From the NCBI GenBank assembly GCA_964251675.1, contig CAXUKS010000004.1, forward strand, positions 1 through 64,000: a DNA stretch of 64,000 bases, in the 5' to 3' direction. Within the stretch, counting starts at the first letter, position 1; every line of letters begins with the position of its first letter. A model generated the notes under the pieces. That model worked only from the letters and a program-made list of their open reading frames with translations. It did no database searches and had not been told where the DNA came from. Below are positions 49,847 through 57,702 of this stretch, one piece after another. The stretch is from JANXMY01 sp964251675 (GTDB taxonomy: Bacteria; Armatimonadota; Armatimonadia; Armatimonadales; Capsulimonadaceae). The position numbers were made by a program, and so were the translations under genes.

Positions 49847-51895
49847 ATGATGATCGCCCCACTCCCACCCGATGAGGAAGCCCGAATCGCCGCCCTGCGG
49901 CAGTACGACATCCTGGACACTTCCCCCGAGGACGCCTACGACGATATCGCCCGCCTGGCCGCCTTCATCTGCGGCACGCCTGTTGCCGCTATCACTTTTA
50001 TTGATGTCCATCGTCAATGGCTGAAGTCTGCCATTGGTATGACACTGCAGGAAACCTCACGCGATGTCTCTTTCTGCGGCCACAACCTCTTTCAAAACAA
50101 CGTGATGATTGTCCCCGACGCAACGCAAGACAGTCGGTTCCAGGACAATCCTCTGGTCACGGGGGATCCCAATATTCGCTTCTATGCAGGGATGCCGCTT
50201 GTCACCGAAGAAGGCTACGCCCTGGGATCACTTTGTGTGATTGACAGGGAGCCGAGGCATCTGACCCCCGCCCAGGAGACCGCTCTGAGGACGCTCGCCC
50301 AACAGGTCGTCAATCAACTCGAGCTGACGCGCCGGATTGCCGACCAGGAGTATCTGATGACCAAGCGGGAGCAGGCCGAGAAGACCCTCCAGGTTTCGGA
50401 ACTCAGGTATCGGCGTCTCTTCGAAACAGCCCAGGACGGCATTCTCATCCTCGACACGGAGACTGCCAAGATTATCAATGCCAACCCATTCATGGCCGAC
50501 ATGCTGGGTTATTCCCAAAAGGAGTTTGTCGGCAAGGAACTTTGGGAGATCGGCCTCCTCAAAGATAAGTCCGCCAGCCAGGAGGCGTTTCGGCAGCTGC
50601 AGCAGAACGGCTATATCCGGTACGAGAGCTTGCCGCTGGAAACTCGCCAGGGCGAGCATCGTGCGGTCGAGTTTGTCAGCAACGTTTATCCCGAAGGCGA
50701 AGCCCACGTCATCCAGTGCAACATCCGAGACATCACCGTGCGAAAAGCCGCCGAAGATGCACTGGAAAAGGCGCTGGCGCTGGCCCAAGAACAGGCAGAC
50801 CGCGACCCGCTCACGAACCTGGTCAACCATCGCGTTTTCCACAGCAGACTTGAAGTGGAAGCTGCGCGTGCTCAGCGCCAGAAGACGCCTTTTGCTGTCG
50901 TTATGCTGGACATAGACAATTTCAAGTTCTTCAACGACGTGTACGGCCATGCGGCAGGCGATCAAGTTCTTCGCGTCGTGGCGGATAAGCTGCGAACTAT
51001 TTTTCGACCCTATGACACCCTGGCGCGTTTCGGCGGCGACGAGTTTGCTCTGATCCTGCCACACGTCGGCCACATGACTGTGCCGGAAGTAGAAGCGCGG
51101 CTTCGCACAGACCTGGGCAACTTATTCTACCGCACAGACGACGGAGAGGCGACCATACCCGTGTCAGTCTCCCTGGGCACGGCTCTGTTTCCCGAAGCCA
51201 GCACGGATCGGCACGCGGTCCTTCGGCAGGCGGATGAGCGTCTGCTCTGGTCTAAGACGGGTGGCCAAACGGAGGAAGCCGCACGGCTCATTCGGGTGGA
51301 TGCAGGCACCCGCGTTGAGGGCTTTTCCATGCTGGACGCACTGGTGACGGCAGTGGACAACAAGGACCGCTATACCCGAAAGCACAGCGAGGATGTGATG
51401 GAGTATAGCCTGATGATCGTGCGGGAAATGGGCATAGAGGAGGGCGATCACCACACGCTGGCAGTTGCGGCCCTGCTCCATGACGTGGGCAAGATCGGGG
51501 TGCCTGACGCGATCCTCCGTAAGCCAGGCAAGCTGACCTACGAAGAGTTCGAGGCGATCAAGCAGCATCCACAGATGGGGGCAGTGATCGTGGGGGCAGT
51601 TTCAGGGCTGGAAGACACCCTGGACGCAGTGCGCCACCACCATGAGCGGTGGGACGGCGGCGGCTATCCCTTCGGCCTGCGTGGAGAGGAGATACCACTG
51701 ATCGCCCGCCTGATGGCCGTCGCAGATGCGTATTCGGCCATGACGACAGACCGCCCTTACCGCAAGGGCATGGGCCGAGCAAAGGCACTGTCGATCCTGG
51801 CAGACGGGGCAGGAACGCAGTGGGACCCGAGCTGCGTGAGCGCGTTTCTGGCCGTCCAGGGGAGAGCCGACGGTGTCCCCCCCGCCCCGCTCTAA
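49847..51895 (+). CDS. GAF-PAS-GGDEF-HD-GYP cyclic-di-GMP protein
   Basis: 682 residues from ATG 49847; TTG codons 2-4 codons upstream are possible. GAF (about 5-165, 'QYDILDTSPEDAYDDIARLA'), PAS (about 185-310, 'YRRLFETAQDGILILD'), GGDEF with intact motif at 396-400 ('RFGGDEFALIL'), and HD-GYP (about 480-670) with His545-Asp546 ('LLHDVGKIGVP') and 'HHHERWDGGGYPFGLRGEEI' (GYP at 606-608). Synthase and phosphodiesterase motifs are both complete, so it may switch c-di-GMP levels by ligand. It is soluble. It is divergent from the PAS-SpoIIE gene across 195 bp. Confidence 0.93.
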   Translation: MMIAPLPPDEEARIAALRQYDILDTSPEDAYDDIARLAAFICGTPVAAITFIDVHRQWLKSAIGMTLQETSRDVSFCGHNLFQNNVMIVPDATQDSRFQDNPLVTGDPNIRFYAGMPLVTEEGYALGSLCVIDREPRHLTPAQETALRTLAQQVVNQLELTRRIADQEYLMTKREQAEKTLQVSELRYRRLFETAQDGILILDTETAKIINANPFMADMLGYSQKEFVGKELWEIGLLKDKSASQEAFRQLQQNGYIRYESLPLETRQGEHRAVEFVSNVYPEGEAHVIQCNIRDITVRKAAEDALEKALALAQEQADRDPLTNLVNHRVFHSRLEVEAARAQRQKTPFAVVMLDIDNFKFFNDVYGHAAGDQVLRVVADKLRTIFRPYDTLARFGGDEFALILPHVGHMTVPEVEARLRTDLGNLFYRTDDGEATIPVSVSLGTALFPEASTDRHAVLRQADERLLWSKTGGQTEEAARLIRVDAGTRVEGFSMLDALVTAVDNKDRYTRKHSEDVMEYSLMIVREMGIEEGDHHTLAVAALLHDVGKIGVPDAILRKPGKLTYEEFEAIKQHPQMGAVIVGAVSGLEDTLDAVRHHHERWDGGGYPFGLRGEEIPLIARLMAVADAYSAMTTDRPYRKGMGRAKALSILADGAGTQWDPSCVSAFLAVQGRADGVPPAPL

Positions 51896-51968
51896 CTGCC
51901 CCGACCGCATTCACCCTATTGAGACACGGCCTACGAATACTCGGAGGGTCCATTTTGCCGCCTGCGGC

Positions 51969-52307
51969 TCAGGGAGCTTCCACAGCCGGAGAAAGCTGCC
52001 ATTCCAATGTGATCTTGATGCTGGCCTGCGCCGACGCTTTCACCAGATAGACATTGCCTTCTCCGGTGAATTGCAGCCCGAACTCGGCGGTTCCCTTGCT
52101 GGGCGCCAGAGACTGTTCTTTGAGCTGTTCAAACGCGCCAATCAGAACGCGGCAGTTTTGAACGATTTCGTTCTGAACCAGCTTCTCATAAGCTTTGTCC
52201 ACAGCCCCGAGGACGTCCTCACGCGCCCCCAGCAGCCGCAGGTCGTCCTCGGCGGCCTCGACCAGAATTGTGCTTTCCCCAAGCTTCATTTCAACCAGTT
52301 TCGACAT
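51969..52307 (-). CDS. Trypsin-co-occurring domain (CU044_2847/TCO1-like) protein
   Basis: 112 residues, 'aggag' 7 nt before ATG. The C-terminal 'GTAEFGLQFTGEGNVYLVKA' followed by 'ASIKITLEW' matches the conserved end of the CU044_2847 / trypsin-co-occurring domain 1 family, small proteins often found beside trypsin-like proteases and in conflict-type gene clusters. Here no protease is adjacent; it lies 9 nt after the stop of the beta-galactosidase gene on the same strand. Function unknown. Confidence 0.65.
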   Translation of the reverse strand: MSKLVEMKLGESTILVEAAEDDLRLLGAREDVLGAVDKAYEKLVQNEIVQNCRVLIGAFEQLKEQSLAPSKGTAEFGLQFTGEGNVYLVKASAQASIKITLEWQLSPAVEAP

Positions 52308-52316
52308 CGTTTTCTC

Positions 52317-55300
52317 CTATCGCCCGTCGTTCGCCAGAGCCGCCTGACTGGTCAAAAACACGCTGCGGCGGCTGGCGGCCTGCTCCGCCGTAATCTTCAC
52401 CCCGGCGGGTGCGGCCCCTTCTTCGTCAAAGATCATCAGCACATTGCGCCCCGGCTTGAGCCAGCATTCAGGCAGGTACACGCCGTCCACAAGCTGCCCG
52501 CCGCCGGAATTGTCCCGCGAGACTTCCGGGTACCGGCCCAGGTTATGCCCGTTCAGCCAGACTGCCCCCCGCGTCAGGGTGGAGGTCTGCACGCGCAGAG
52601 CCGGGTGCGGGCCGTTCGGACCGGGCGGGTTCGCCGTGAACTCGGTCCGGTACCAGCCAGGGACGCCCGGCGCGGCTCCGGCGGCCAGCGGCTTCCAGTC
52701 GGCGGCGTTAGGAATGGGTTCGCCGCCCTGCATTCGCCAGCCGGTCAGCGCGACACCATCGGTGAGGCCGCCGGTCAGCGTCACCTTGCCCAGCCCCCCG
52801 CCCTGCGCGGTGTTCTGCACCAGCACAGCCAGCACGTTCGGCCCGTCTGTCCGCCAGGCGGCGTCCAGATCAACCGTGACATTGGCGTTGATGCCGATCC
52901 CGGAGGCAATCTGCGTGCCGTTGAGATACACTGTGCCGAGGTCATCCACACTCGCAAATGTCAGGCGGCGGTGCGGGCCGGGGACATCCGGCAGGGCGGC
53001 GCGGAACCACGCCGAGCCGAGCTTCCCGTGGAACACATCGTCGTAGGGGTGAGCCTCCTGCCAATCGGCCCCGGTGGTGTCCAGCGTCGGCGCGGCCTGC
53101 GTGTCGGCGTCGAACACCCCGCCGTCGTCGGCCTTCCAGCGGAAGGTCGGCAGGTCCTGAGACTGCCCCGACACCTGGGCCAGCGTGACCGGGCCGGTGA
53201 CCCCTTTGGAGTCAATCGTATCCAGCGGCCCGTAGTACGTCACCAGCTTGTTGCGGCCATAATGGGCGGCAAAGAGGGCCAGCGTATGCGGGCCAGCGGA
53301 CAGCGCCACGGTCAGACGGGCGCTCTGCGGGCGAGGCGTCAGATCGTCGCTGGTGGTGCGGTAGACCTCGCCGCTGCCGATGCGTTTGCCGTCGATGAAG
53401 GCCGTCACCCAGTCCGAATAATCGCTGATGTCGAGCTGATACTCTCCGGCGGTAGGCGCGATGAGCGTCGTTCGATACCACGCAAAGGCGCTGATGTCAC
53501 CGTCGGCCCCCATCGGGCGCGGCTGCGCCGCCGCCAGCCATTTCGTATCCGTGAAGCCTGGCTGTGCCTGCGGCACGGTCAAATCCGCCTGCCAGACGCC
53601 GAGCGCGGGCGGTGTCGCCGAGGCGATTGGCTTGCCCGGCGTCAGCGTTTTGACCAGCGCAATCTGTGCGTTTGCCGTGAACAGAAAGCTTGGGCCGGAG
53701 GGCGGGCCGACAAGCCCGTTCTGCTCGGTTTGAAGGGCCAGACGGCCCCCGCGCAGCCCGGCCTCGCCGACATAATCCGGGCCGCAGATAATCTGTGTCT
53801 GCCCGCCCACCGGCACGAACCACGTCCGGTCGGCCAGCTCTGACCGCTCTGCAATCACGCGCACGGTCTGCCCCCGGACCTGAAACGAGAACACACGCGG
53901 GCCGCCTGCAGGAAAGGCAGTTTTCAGCGTGACGGTTCCCTTCGCGGCGGTCATCGCCCCGCCGTTGCCCGGAGCCAGCGTGACACCCGACGCCGGAACG
54001 CGAAACTGCAGCTCGCCCGGCTCGCCGGGAGCGCCGTAGATGACCAGCGTGGTGGTCCGCCCCTGCGTCGCCGTGCCCAGAATACGCGCCGCGCCCAGGG
54101 TCAGAGTGACCGAGGGCAGGAGGGGGTAGCCAGTGACGACCGGGACAATCTCGCCCGCTTCCATGCGGATTGGCCCGGCTGCCGGGGTCAGCGTCCCATC
54201 GGCGGCTTTAAGCTGCACCGTGCGGGGTCGGTAGCCAGAGTTGTCCAGAAAAAGGATGCTGCCCGTCTTGCCCGTCCGGCGGGTGAGGCGGACGTTCGCG
54301 CTTGTCGTCGTGAGCGTTCCGCCCCCTTCGGCGGCAGCCGAGTCCGCCAGCACCTTCGGGAACGCGGCGGCGAACAGGGCGGCCCGCTTCAGGGGGTAAT
54401 AGTCTGAGCGCAAGTCCCCCGCCTGACCAATAGGCGAGCCGAAATCGTAGGACGCCGCCTGTTCGTTGTTGTTCCACGTCTCAAAGTCCGAGCCGCCCGC
54501 CATCGTGTAGTGCGTGTAGCCTGCGCCGCCGTAGGCGATGATTTTCCAGGTGGCCCGAACCACCTTACGCTGCTTTTCCGGGGAGACGCCGTACCAGCCG
54601 TACCACCCGGTCCAGAATTCGGTGCTGTACCACGGGGTCGTGCGCCCGGCGGTGTCGAGGGGGCCGTAGGCTGCCGGGTCGTCGCTGTGGTTCAGGCCGC
54701 TGAAAAAGTAGGGTACGACCACGCCCGCCTTCACGGCGACCTGCCGGTAACGCCGGTAGAACGCATCCGGGAGGTCTGTGCCGCTGCCGATGCCGCGTCC
54801 CAGTCTGTCGTGCGTATGCTCGTTGTCAAGCTGCACCATGATCACCGGGCCGCCCTGCGTGATCTGGTTTTTCACAATAATCGAGAACACTTTGTTCCAG
54901 TACGGCGTGACGGCGGCATAGAACTGCGCGTTGTCGGTCAGAGGCCGCAGGCCGGGCTTGAAGCGCAGCCACACGGGCAGACCGCCGGTGTCCCATTCGG
55001 CATTGATGTAGGGGCCGGGGCGCACGATGGCGTACATTCCAAGCGAGTGGACAAGCCCCAGGAAGGCGCTGACATCTTTTTCGCCCGTAAAGTCGAACTG
55101 CCCTTCACGCGGCTCATGATAGTTCCAGTAGAGATACGTTTGGACGGTGTTGTAGCCCGCCCTCTTGATGCGGAGCAGCCGGTCCCGCCACAGGGCGCGG
55201 GGGATGCGGGGGTATTGCAGCTCTCCGGCGACAATGTAGGTGCGCTTGCCTTTGATAATAAACCCTTTGCCGTCGATATTGATCACCGGGCGGGCGGACG

Positions 55301-55421
55301 GCGCCGGGGGGAACATGGCATCATTGAAGCCGGGCCAGCCGGCGGCAGAGGCGGGCAGGGTCAGCGTCAGCAGAACTGTCACAAGCGCGGCGGCAGACAG
55401 AAGACGATAAAAATTGTTCAT
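52317..55421 (-). CDS. Secreted beta-galactosidase-like glycoside hydrolase (GH35)
   Basis: 1034 residues from ATG 55421. Signal peptide about 1-26 ('LTLPASAA'). The GH35 TIM barrel has 'GELQYPRIPRALWRDRLLRI', 'YLYWNYHEPREGQFDFTGE', acid/base Glu200 ('MVQLDNEHTHDR') and nucleophile Glu267 ('YSTEFWTGWYGWYG'). Several beta-sandwich domains follow, including a jelly-roll pair ending 'AVWLNGHNLGRYPEVSRDNS', the usual sugar-binding C-terminus of the family. It should act outside the cytoplasm on beta-galactosides of plant or microbial polymers. A consensus promoter sits immediately upstream. Confidence 0.9.
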   Translation of the reverse strand: MNNFYRLLSAAALVTVLLTLTLPASAAGWPGFNDAMFPPAPSARPVINIDGKGFIIKGKRTYIVAGELQYPRIPRALWRDRLLRIKRAGYNTVQTYLYWNYHEPREGQFDFTGEKDVSAFLGLVHSLGMYAIVRPGPYINAEWDTGGLPVWLRFKPGLRPLTDNAQFYAAVTPYWNKVFSIIVKNQITQGGPVIMVQLDNEHTHDRLGRGIGSGTDLPDAFYRRYRQVAVKAGVVVPYFFSGLNHSDDPAAYGPLDTAGRTTPWYSTEFWTGWYGWYGVSPEKQRKVVRATWKIIAYGGAGYTHYTMAGGSDFETWNNNEQAASYDFGSPIGQAGDLRSDYYPLKRAALFAAAFPKVLADSAAAEGGGTLTTTSANVRLTRRTGKTGSILFLDNSGYRPRTVQLKAADGTLTPAAGPIRMEAGEIVPVVTGYPLLPSVTLTLGAARILGTATQGRTTTLVIYGAPGEPGELQFRVPASGVTLAPGNGGAMTAAKGTVTLKTAFPAGGPRVFSFQVRGQTVRVIAERSELADRTWFVPVGGQTQIICGPDYVGEAGLRGGRLALQTEQNGLVGPPSGPSFLFTANAQIALVKTLTPGKPIASATPPALGVWQADLTVPQAQPGFTDTKWLAAAQPRPMGADGDISAFAWYRTTLIAPTAGEYQLDISDYSDWVTAFIDGKRIGSGEVYRTTSDDLTPRPQSARLTVALSAGPHTLALFAAHYGRNKLVTYYGPLDTIDSKGVTGPVTLAQVSGQSQDLPTFRWKADDGGVFDADTQAAPTLDTTGADWQEAHPYDDVFHGKLGSAWFRAALPDVPGPHRRLTFASVDDLGTVYLNGTQIASGIGINANVTVDLDAAWRTDGPNVLAVLVQNTAQGGGLGKVTLTGGLTDGVALTGWRMQGGEPIPNAADWKPLAAGAAPGVPGWYRTEFTANPPGPNGPHPALRVQTSTLTRGAVWLNGHNLGRYPEVSRDNSGGGQLVDGVYLPECWLKPGRNVLMIFDEEGAAPAGVKITAEQAASRRSVFLTSQAALANDGR

Positions 55422-55434
55422 AATAGGTATTCCT

Positions 55435-55463
55435 ATTATAGTAGCCTGCCCCGTCGGTGTCAA
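55435..55463 (-). promoter_or_regulatory. Consensus promoter TTGACA-N17-TATAAT for the GH35 gene
   Basis: Minus strand -35 TTGACA (55463-55458), 17-bp spacer, -10 TATAAT (55440-55435); the ATG at 55421 is 14 nt after the -10, leaving a leader of only about 7 nt. Confidence 0.85.
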
Positions 55464-55489
55464 TGCCGAATGCACTGCCTGTGTCCGGG

Positions 55490-55495
55490 TATACT
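55490..55495 (+). promoter_or_regulatory. -10 element giving a near-leaderless recO transcript
   Basis: TATACT ends 8 nt before the recO ATG at 55504, so transcription should begin within 0-3 nt of the start codon. The -35 is not recognisable. Confidence 0.5.
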
Positions 55496-55503
55496 TTGCT
55501 ATT

Positions 55504-56286
55504 ATGCCTGCCTACACCACGGAAGCCGTCGTCCTGCGCCGCCTGCAATACGGCGAAACCGACAACATCCTGACCCTGTATTCCCCGGAAATTGGCCGGT
55601 TCTCGGCCATCGCCAAAGGCGCCCGCAAAGCCATTTCGCGCCTGTCTGGGGCCACGGAGGTTTTGACCTGCACGCGCTTTGGGCTGGCAAGCGGCAAGAC
55701 GCTGGAAATCGTGACGCAGGCGGAGGTGCGGGAATCGTTTTCGGCCCTGCGTCTGGACCTGCCCCGGCTGGCGCACGGGCTGTATCTGGCCGACCTGCTG
55801 GACCACTCGGTCGAGGACCACGCGCCAAACCCTATTCTGTACCAGATGCTTCTGGCGGGCCTGTCTCAGACCGCAGCTCTGACCCCGCCGGAGCTGGCCG
55901 CCCGCTGGTTTGAGGTGCAGCTTTTGCGCGATCTCGGCTACGCCCCGCAGATCACCCACTGCGCCGTGTGTCAGAGACCTGTGCCGGGCGAGTTCGCCCG
56001 CGACGAACTGTTTGCCCTGTCGGTGCATCTCGGCGGCGTGCTGTGCCCCCGGCACGCGCACCCGGAGGCCAATGCCGATCACAGCGGCCTCGGCACGGGG
56101 GCGCTGCGCCTGCTGCAAACGCTGGACAGTCTGGGGCCCGAAGGTGCTATCGCCCTGCCGGCGCTCCCTGCCGCCGGGCCAAAGAGTCTGGATCAGGTGC
56201 GCCTCGCCCTGCGCCGCTCCCTCCGCGCCCGTTTGGAGCGGGACTTGAAAAGTTTAGAGTTTCTGGACAGCCTACGGCAACTATAG
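55504..56286 (+). CDS. recO: DNA repair protein RecO
   Basis: 260 residues. N-terminal OB fold ('YTTEAVVLRRLQYGETDNIL', 'YSPEIGRFSAIAKGARK') and a C-terminal helical domain with a four-Cys zinc site region ('CAVCQRPVP', later 'GGVLCPRHA'). It loads RecA with RecR in gap repair. The ATG at 55504 has no Shine-Dalgarno and lies directly after a -10 hexamer, consistent with leaderless translation. It is divergent from the GH35 gene across an 82-bp promoter region. Confidence 0.9.
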   Translation: MPAYTTEAVVLRRLQYGETDNILTLYSPEIGRFSAIAKGARKAISRLSGATEVLTCTRFGLASGKTLEIVTQAEVRESFSALRLDLPRLAHGLYLADLLDHSVEDHAPNPILYQMLLAGLSQTAALTPPELAARWFEVQLLRDLGYAPQITHCAVCQRPVPGEFARDELFALSVHLGGVLCPRHAHPEANADHSGLGTGALRLLQTLDSLGPEGAIALPALPAAGPKSLDQVRLALRRSLRARLERDLKSLEFLDSLRQL

Positions 56287-56315
56287 CGTTGTTCAGGGCT
56301 TCACTGCATCAATCG

Positions 56316-56398
56316 ATCTCTTGCCTAAGTGCATAGCCCTACCCGCCCGGATTGAAATCCGGGACTGCGAAGGGCGATTGTCCACCTGCGTGGACATA
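56316..56398. repeat. Partial copy of the 35352-35553 palindromic element
   Basis: From 'ctcttgcctaagtgcatagc' through 'gtggacata' this matches the reverse complement of 35465-35547 with only a handful of differences. It covers one arm up to the centre; the opposite arm is degenerate or missing, though 'tgtccgcgaaggc' survives at 56424-56436. Confidence 0.8.
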
Positions 56399-56479
56399 AG
56401 AGTGCTCCGGTGCGTGCTTGCTCTGTCCGCGAAGGCAGATACGCAGTAATGCCGTCTTCGGCATACAATCACAACACGT

Positions 56480-56504
56480 AGCCCCATCAATAAATTGAGG
56501 GGCT
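56480..56504. other. Hairpin resembling an IS200/IS605 right end
   Basis: AGCCCC-a-TCAA / TTGA-GGGGCT stem (one bulged A, loop TAAA) immediately beyond the stop of the tnpB remnant, where this IS group carries its right-end hairpin. Confidence 0.55.
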
Positions 56505-56505
56505 T

Positions 56506-56628
56506 CTATGCCGCTAAAGCGGCAAGGCCGCGTTGTCCCACAGCAGCTTTGATGTTGATGGCCGCATTGGTGCCTCGGTCAAGCACGAATCCACAAATCA
56601 GGCGAAGTCGGCCCTTTGCCCGCCCCGC
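56506..56628 (-). pseudogene. C-terminal remnant of an IS200/IS605-type TnpB
   Basis: The minus-strand frame reads 'ICGFVLDRGTNAAINIKAAV', then GQRGLAALAA and stop. This matches the end of TnpB/IscB-like RuvC nucleases, where the zinc-ribbon CGF is followed by DRDxNAAxNI. Only about 40 codons remain; upstream is the GC-rich repeat at 56629-56672 and unrelated sequence. The catalytic acids of the earlier RuvC motifs are gone. Confidence 0.75.
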
Positions 56629-56672
56629 CGGAGCCGGAAACGGCGGGCGGAGCCGGAAACGGCGGGCGGAGT
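56629..56672. repeat. Short GC-rich tandem duplication
   Basis: 'gagccggaaacggcgggcg' occurs twice in direct succession. The surrounding 56629-56725 holds no recognisable gene. Confidence 0.7.
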
Positions 56673-56725
56673 CGTGCCAGCGGGGCAGGGGTGCGATTTA
56701 TCGCGCCTTGCAGGACTCTGCGGCT

Positions 56726-57139
56726 TCACCCGCCGGGGACGATTACGAGCTTGACTTTTGCGCTCTTGCAGAAAGCCGTGAACTGTTTCATATCTTCAGG
56801 GGAGGACAGCAGCGGTTCACTGCCAAGCCGCGCATCGGAGGGTGCCCAGGTTAGCGTAGAGCCGGGCGGGTAGTTGGAAATGCTGTGTTCCAGCGCGGCC
56901 ACAGTTTTGTAGCCGACCGCGCCGTTGGTCACAAAGATGAACTCGCGGGGCGTCGCGCCGTCCGCCATCCAGACCAGCGACATCTGGTATGCCTGGGCGG
57001 GCAGGTCTTTCGGGACTGCTGAGGCTTTTCGGGCGGGTGGGGCCTGAGGGGCGGCATCCGCCTGGAACACACCGCTTGTCAGAGCGAGGCTCACTCCAAG
57101 ACCCACCATAAGGCTCATTCGAGAAACAAATGTTTTCAT
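56726..57139 (-). CDS. Small exported protein of unknown function
   Basis: 137 residues from ATG 57139, 'tggagg' 6 nt upstream. Signal peptide about 1-29 ('GVFQADAA'), then a mature domain with 'DGATPREFIFVTNGAVGYKT' and a C-terminal 'FTAFCKSAKVKLVIVPGG'. The single Cys and alternating hydrophobic pattern suggest a small alpha/beta periplasmic protein. I do not recognise a family. It is divergent from rpsO. Confidence 0.6.
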   Translation of the reverse strand: MKTFVSRMSLMVGLGVSLALTSGVFQADAAPQAPPARKASAVPKDLPAQAYQMSLVWMADGATPREFIFVTNGAVGYKTVAALEHSISNYPPGSTLTWAPSDARLGSEPLLSSPEDMKQFTAFCKSAKVKLVIVPGG

Positions 57140-57224
57140 GTTATCCTCCATTTTCAACCTAATGCCGACTTAGACCTGCCTAACACCGGAGGGCTTCAAT
57201 CCTGCCGTAGTCTTGATAGGTGGC

Positions 57225-57254
57225 TTGACACCGATGCATCGTTTCTGGTATAGT
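57225..57254 (+). promoter_or_regulatory. rpsO promoter TTGACA-N18-TATAGT
   Basis: -35 TTGACA (57225-57230), 18-bp spacer, -10 TATAGT (57249-57254), leading into a leader of about 55 nt before rpsO that could hold its autoregulatory structure. Confidence 0.8.
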
Positions 57255-57314
57255 GGGGCGACTACAACCAATTTTAGAACACACACAAAGAACACCAGGG
57301 AGGACTGGGGCTAT

Positions 57315-57590
57315 ATGGCTCTGCTCAAAGAACAGAAAGAAGTCGTCATTGACGGCAACAAAACTCACGACGTAGACACCGGCTCGCCGGAAGTGCAGAT
57401 TGCACTGCTCAATGCGTCTATCAAGAATTTGACCGAACATCTTAAAATCCATATCCATGACAACCACACCCGGCGTGGACTCATGGTGCAGATCGGCAAG
57501 CAGCGACGCCTGCTCAACTACCTCGCCGCCAAAGACATCAGCCGCTACCGCACTCTGGTCGGCAAACTGGGCATCCGCGCCAAGCATTAA
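57315..57590 (+). CDS. rpsO: 30S ribosomal protein S15
   Basis: 91 residues, full length. 'HDVDTGSPEVQIALLNASIK' and 'NHTRRGLMVQIGKQRRLLNY' are diagnostic of S15, a primary binder of the 16S rRNA central domain. ATG 57315 is preceded by 'ggaggactgggg'. It is followed by a hairpin terminator and then pnp, the classic rpsO-pnp arrangement. Confidence 0.98.
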   Translation: MALLKEQKEVVIDGNKTHDVDTGSPEVQIALLNASIKNLTEHLKIHIHDNHTRRGLMVQIGKQRRLLNYLAAKDISRYRTLVGKLGIRAKH

Positions 57591-57642
57591 TTCTTTCAAG
57601 CATTAACCGCTTTGGCGTCCGGTCCCCTCAATGGCTGCGACT

Positions 57643-57681
57643 GCCTCCCGGCGACTTCCAAAGCGCGGGAGGCTTTTCGTT
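57643..57681 (+). terminator. rpsO-pnp intergenic terminator/attenuator
   Basis: 'gcctcccggcg' pairs with 'cgcgggaggc' (one mismatch), followed by 'ttttcgtttt'. It should reduce readthrough into pnp and provide a processing site. Confidence 0.75.
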
Positions 57682-57702
57682 TTAAAGAGAAAACCCCTAC
57701 AC

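Noticed and set aside
51873..53843. 656-codon plus-strand frame opposite the GH35 gene
   Set aside because: GH35 catalytic residues and the consensus promoter support the minus strand; the plus-strand product is Arg/Gln-rich low complexity.
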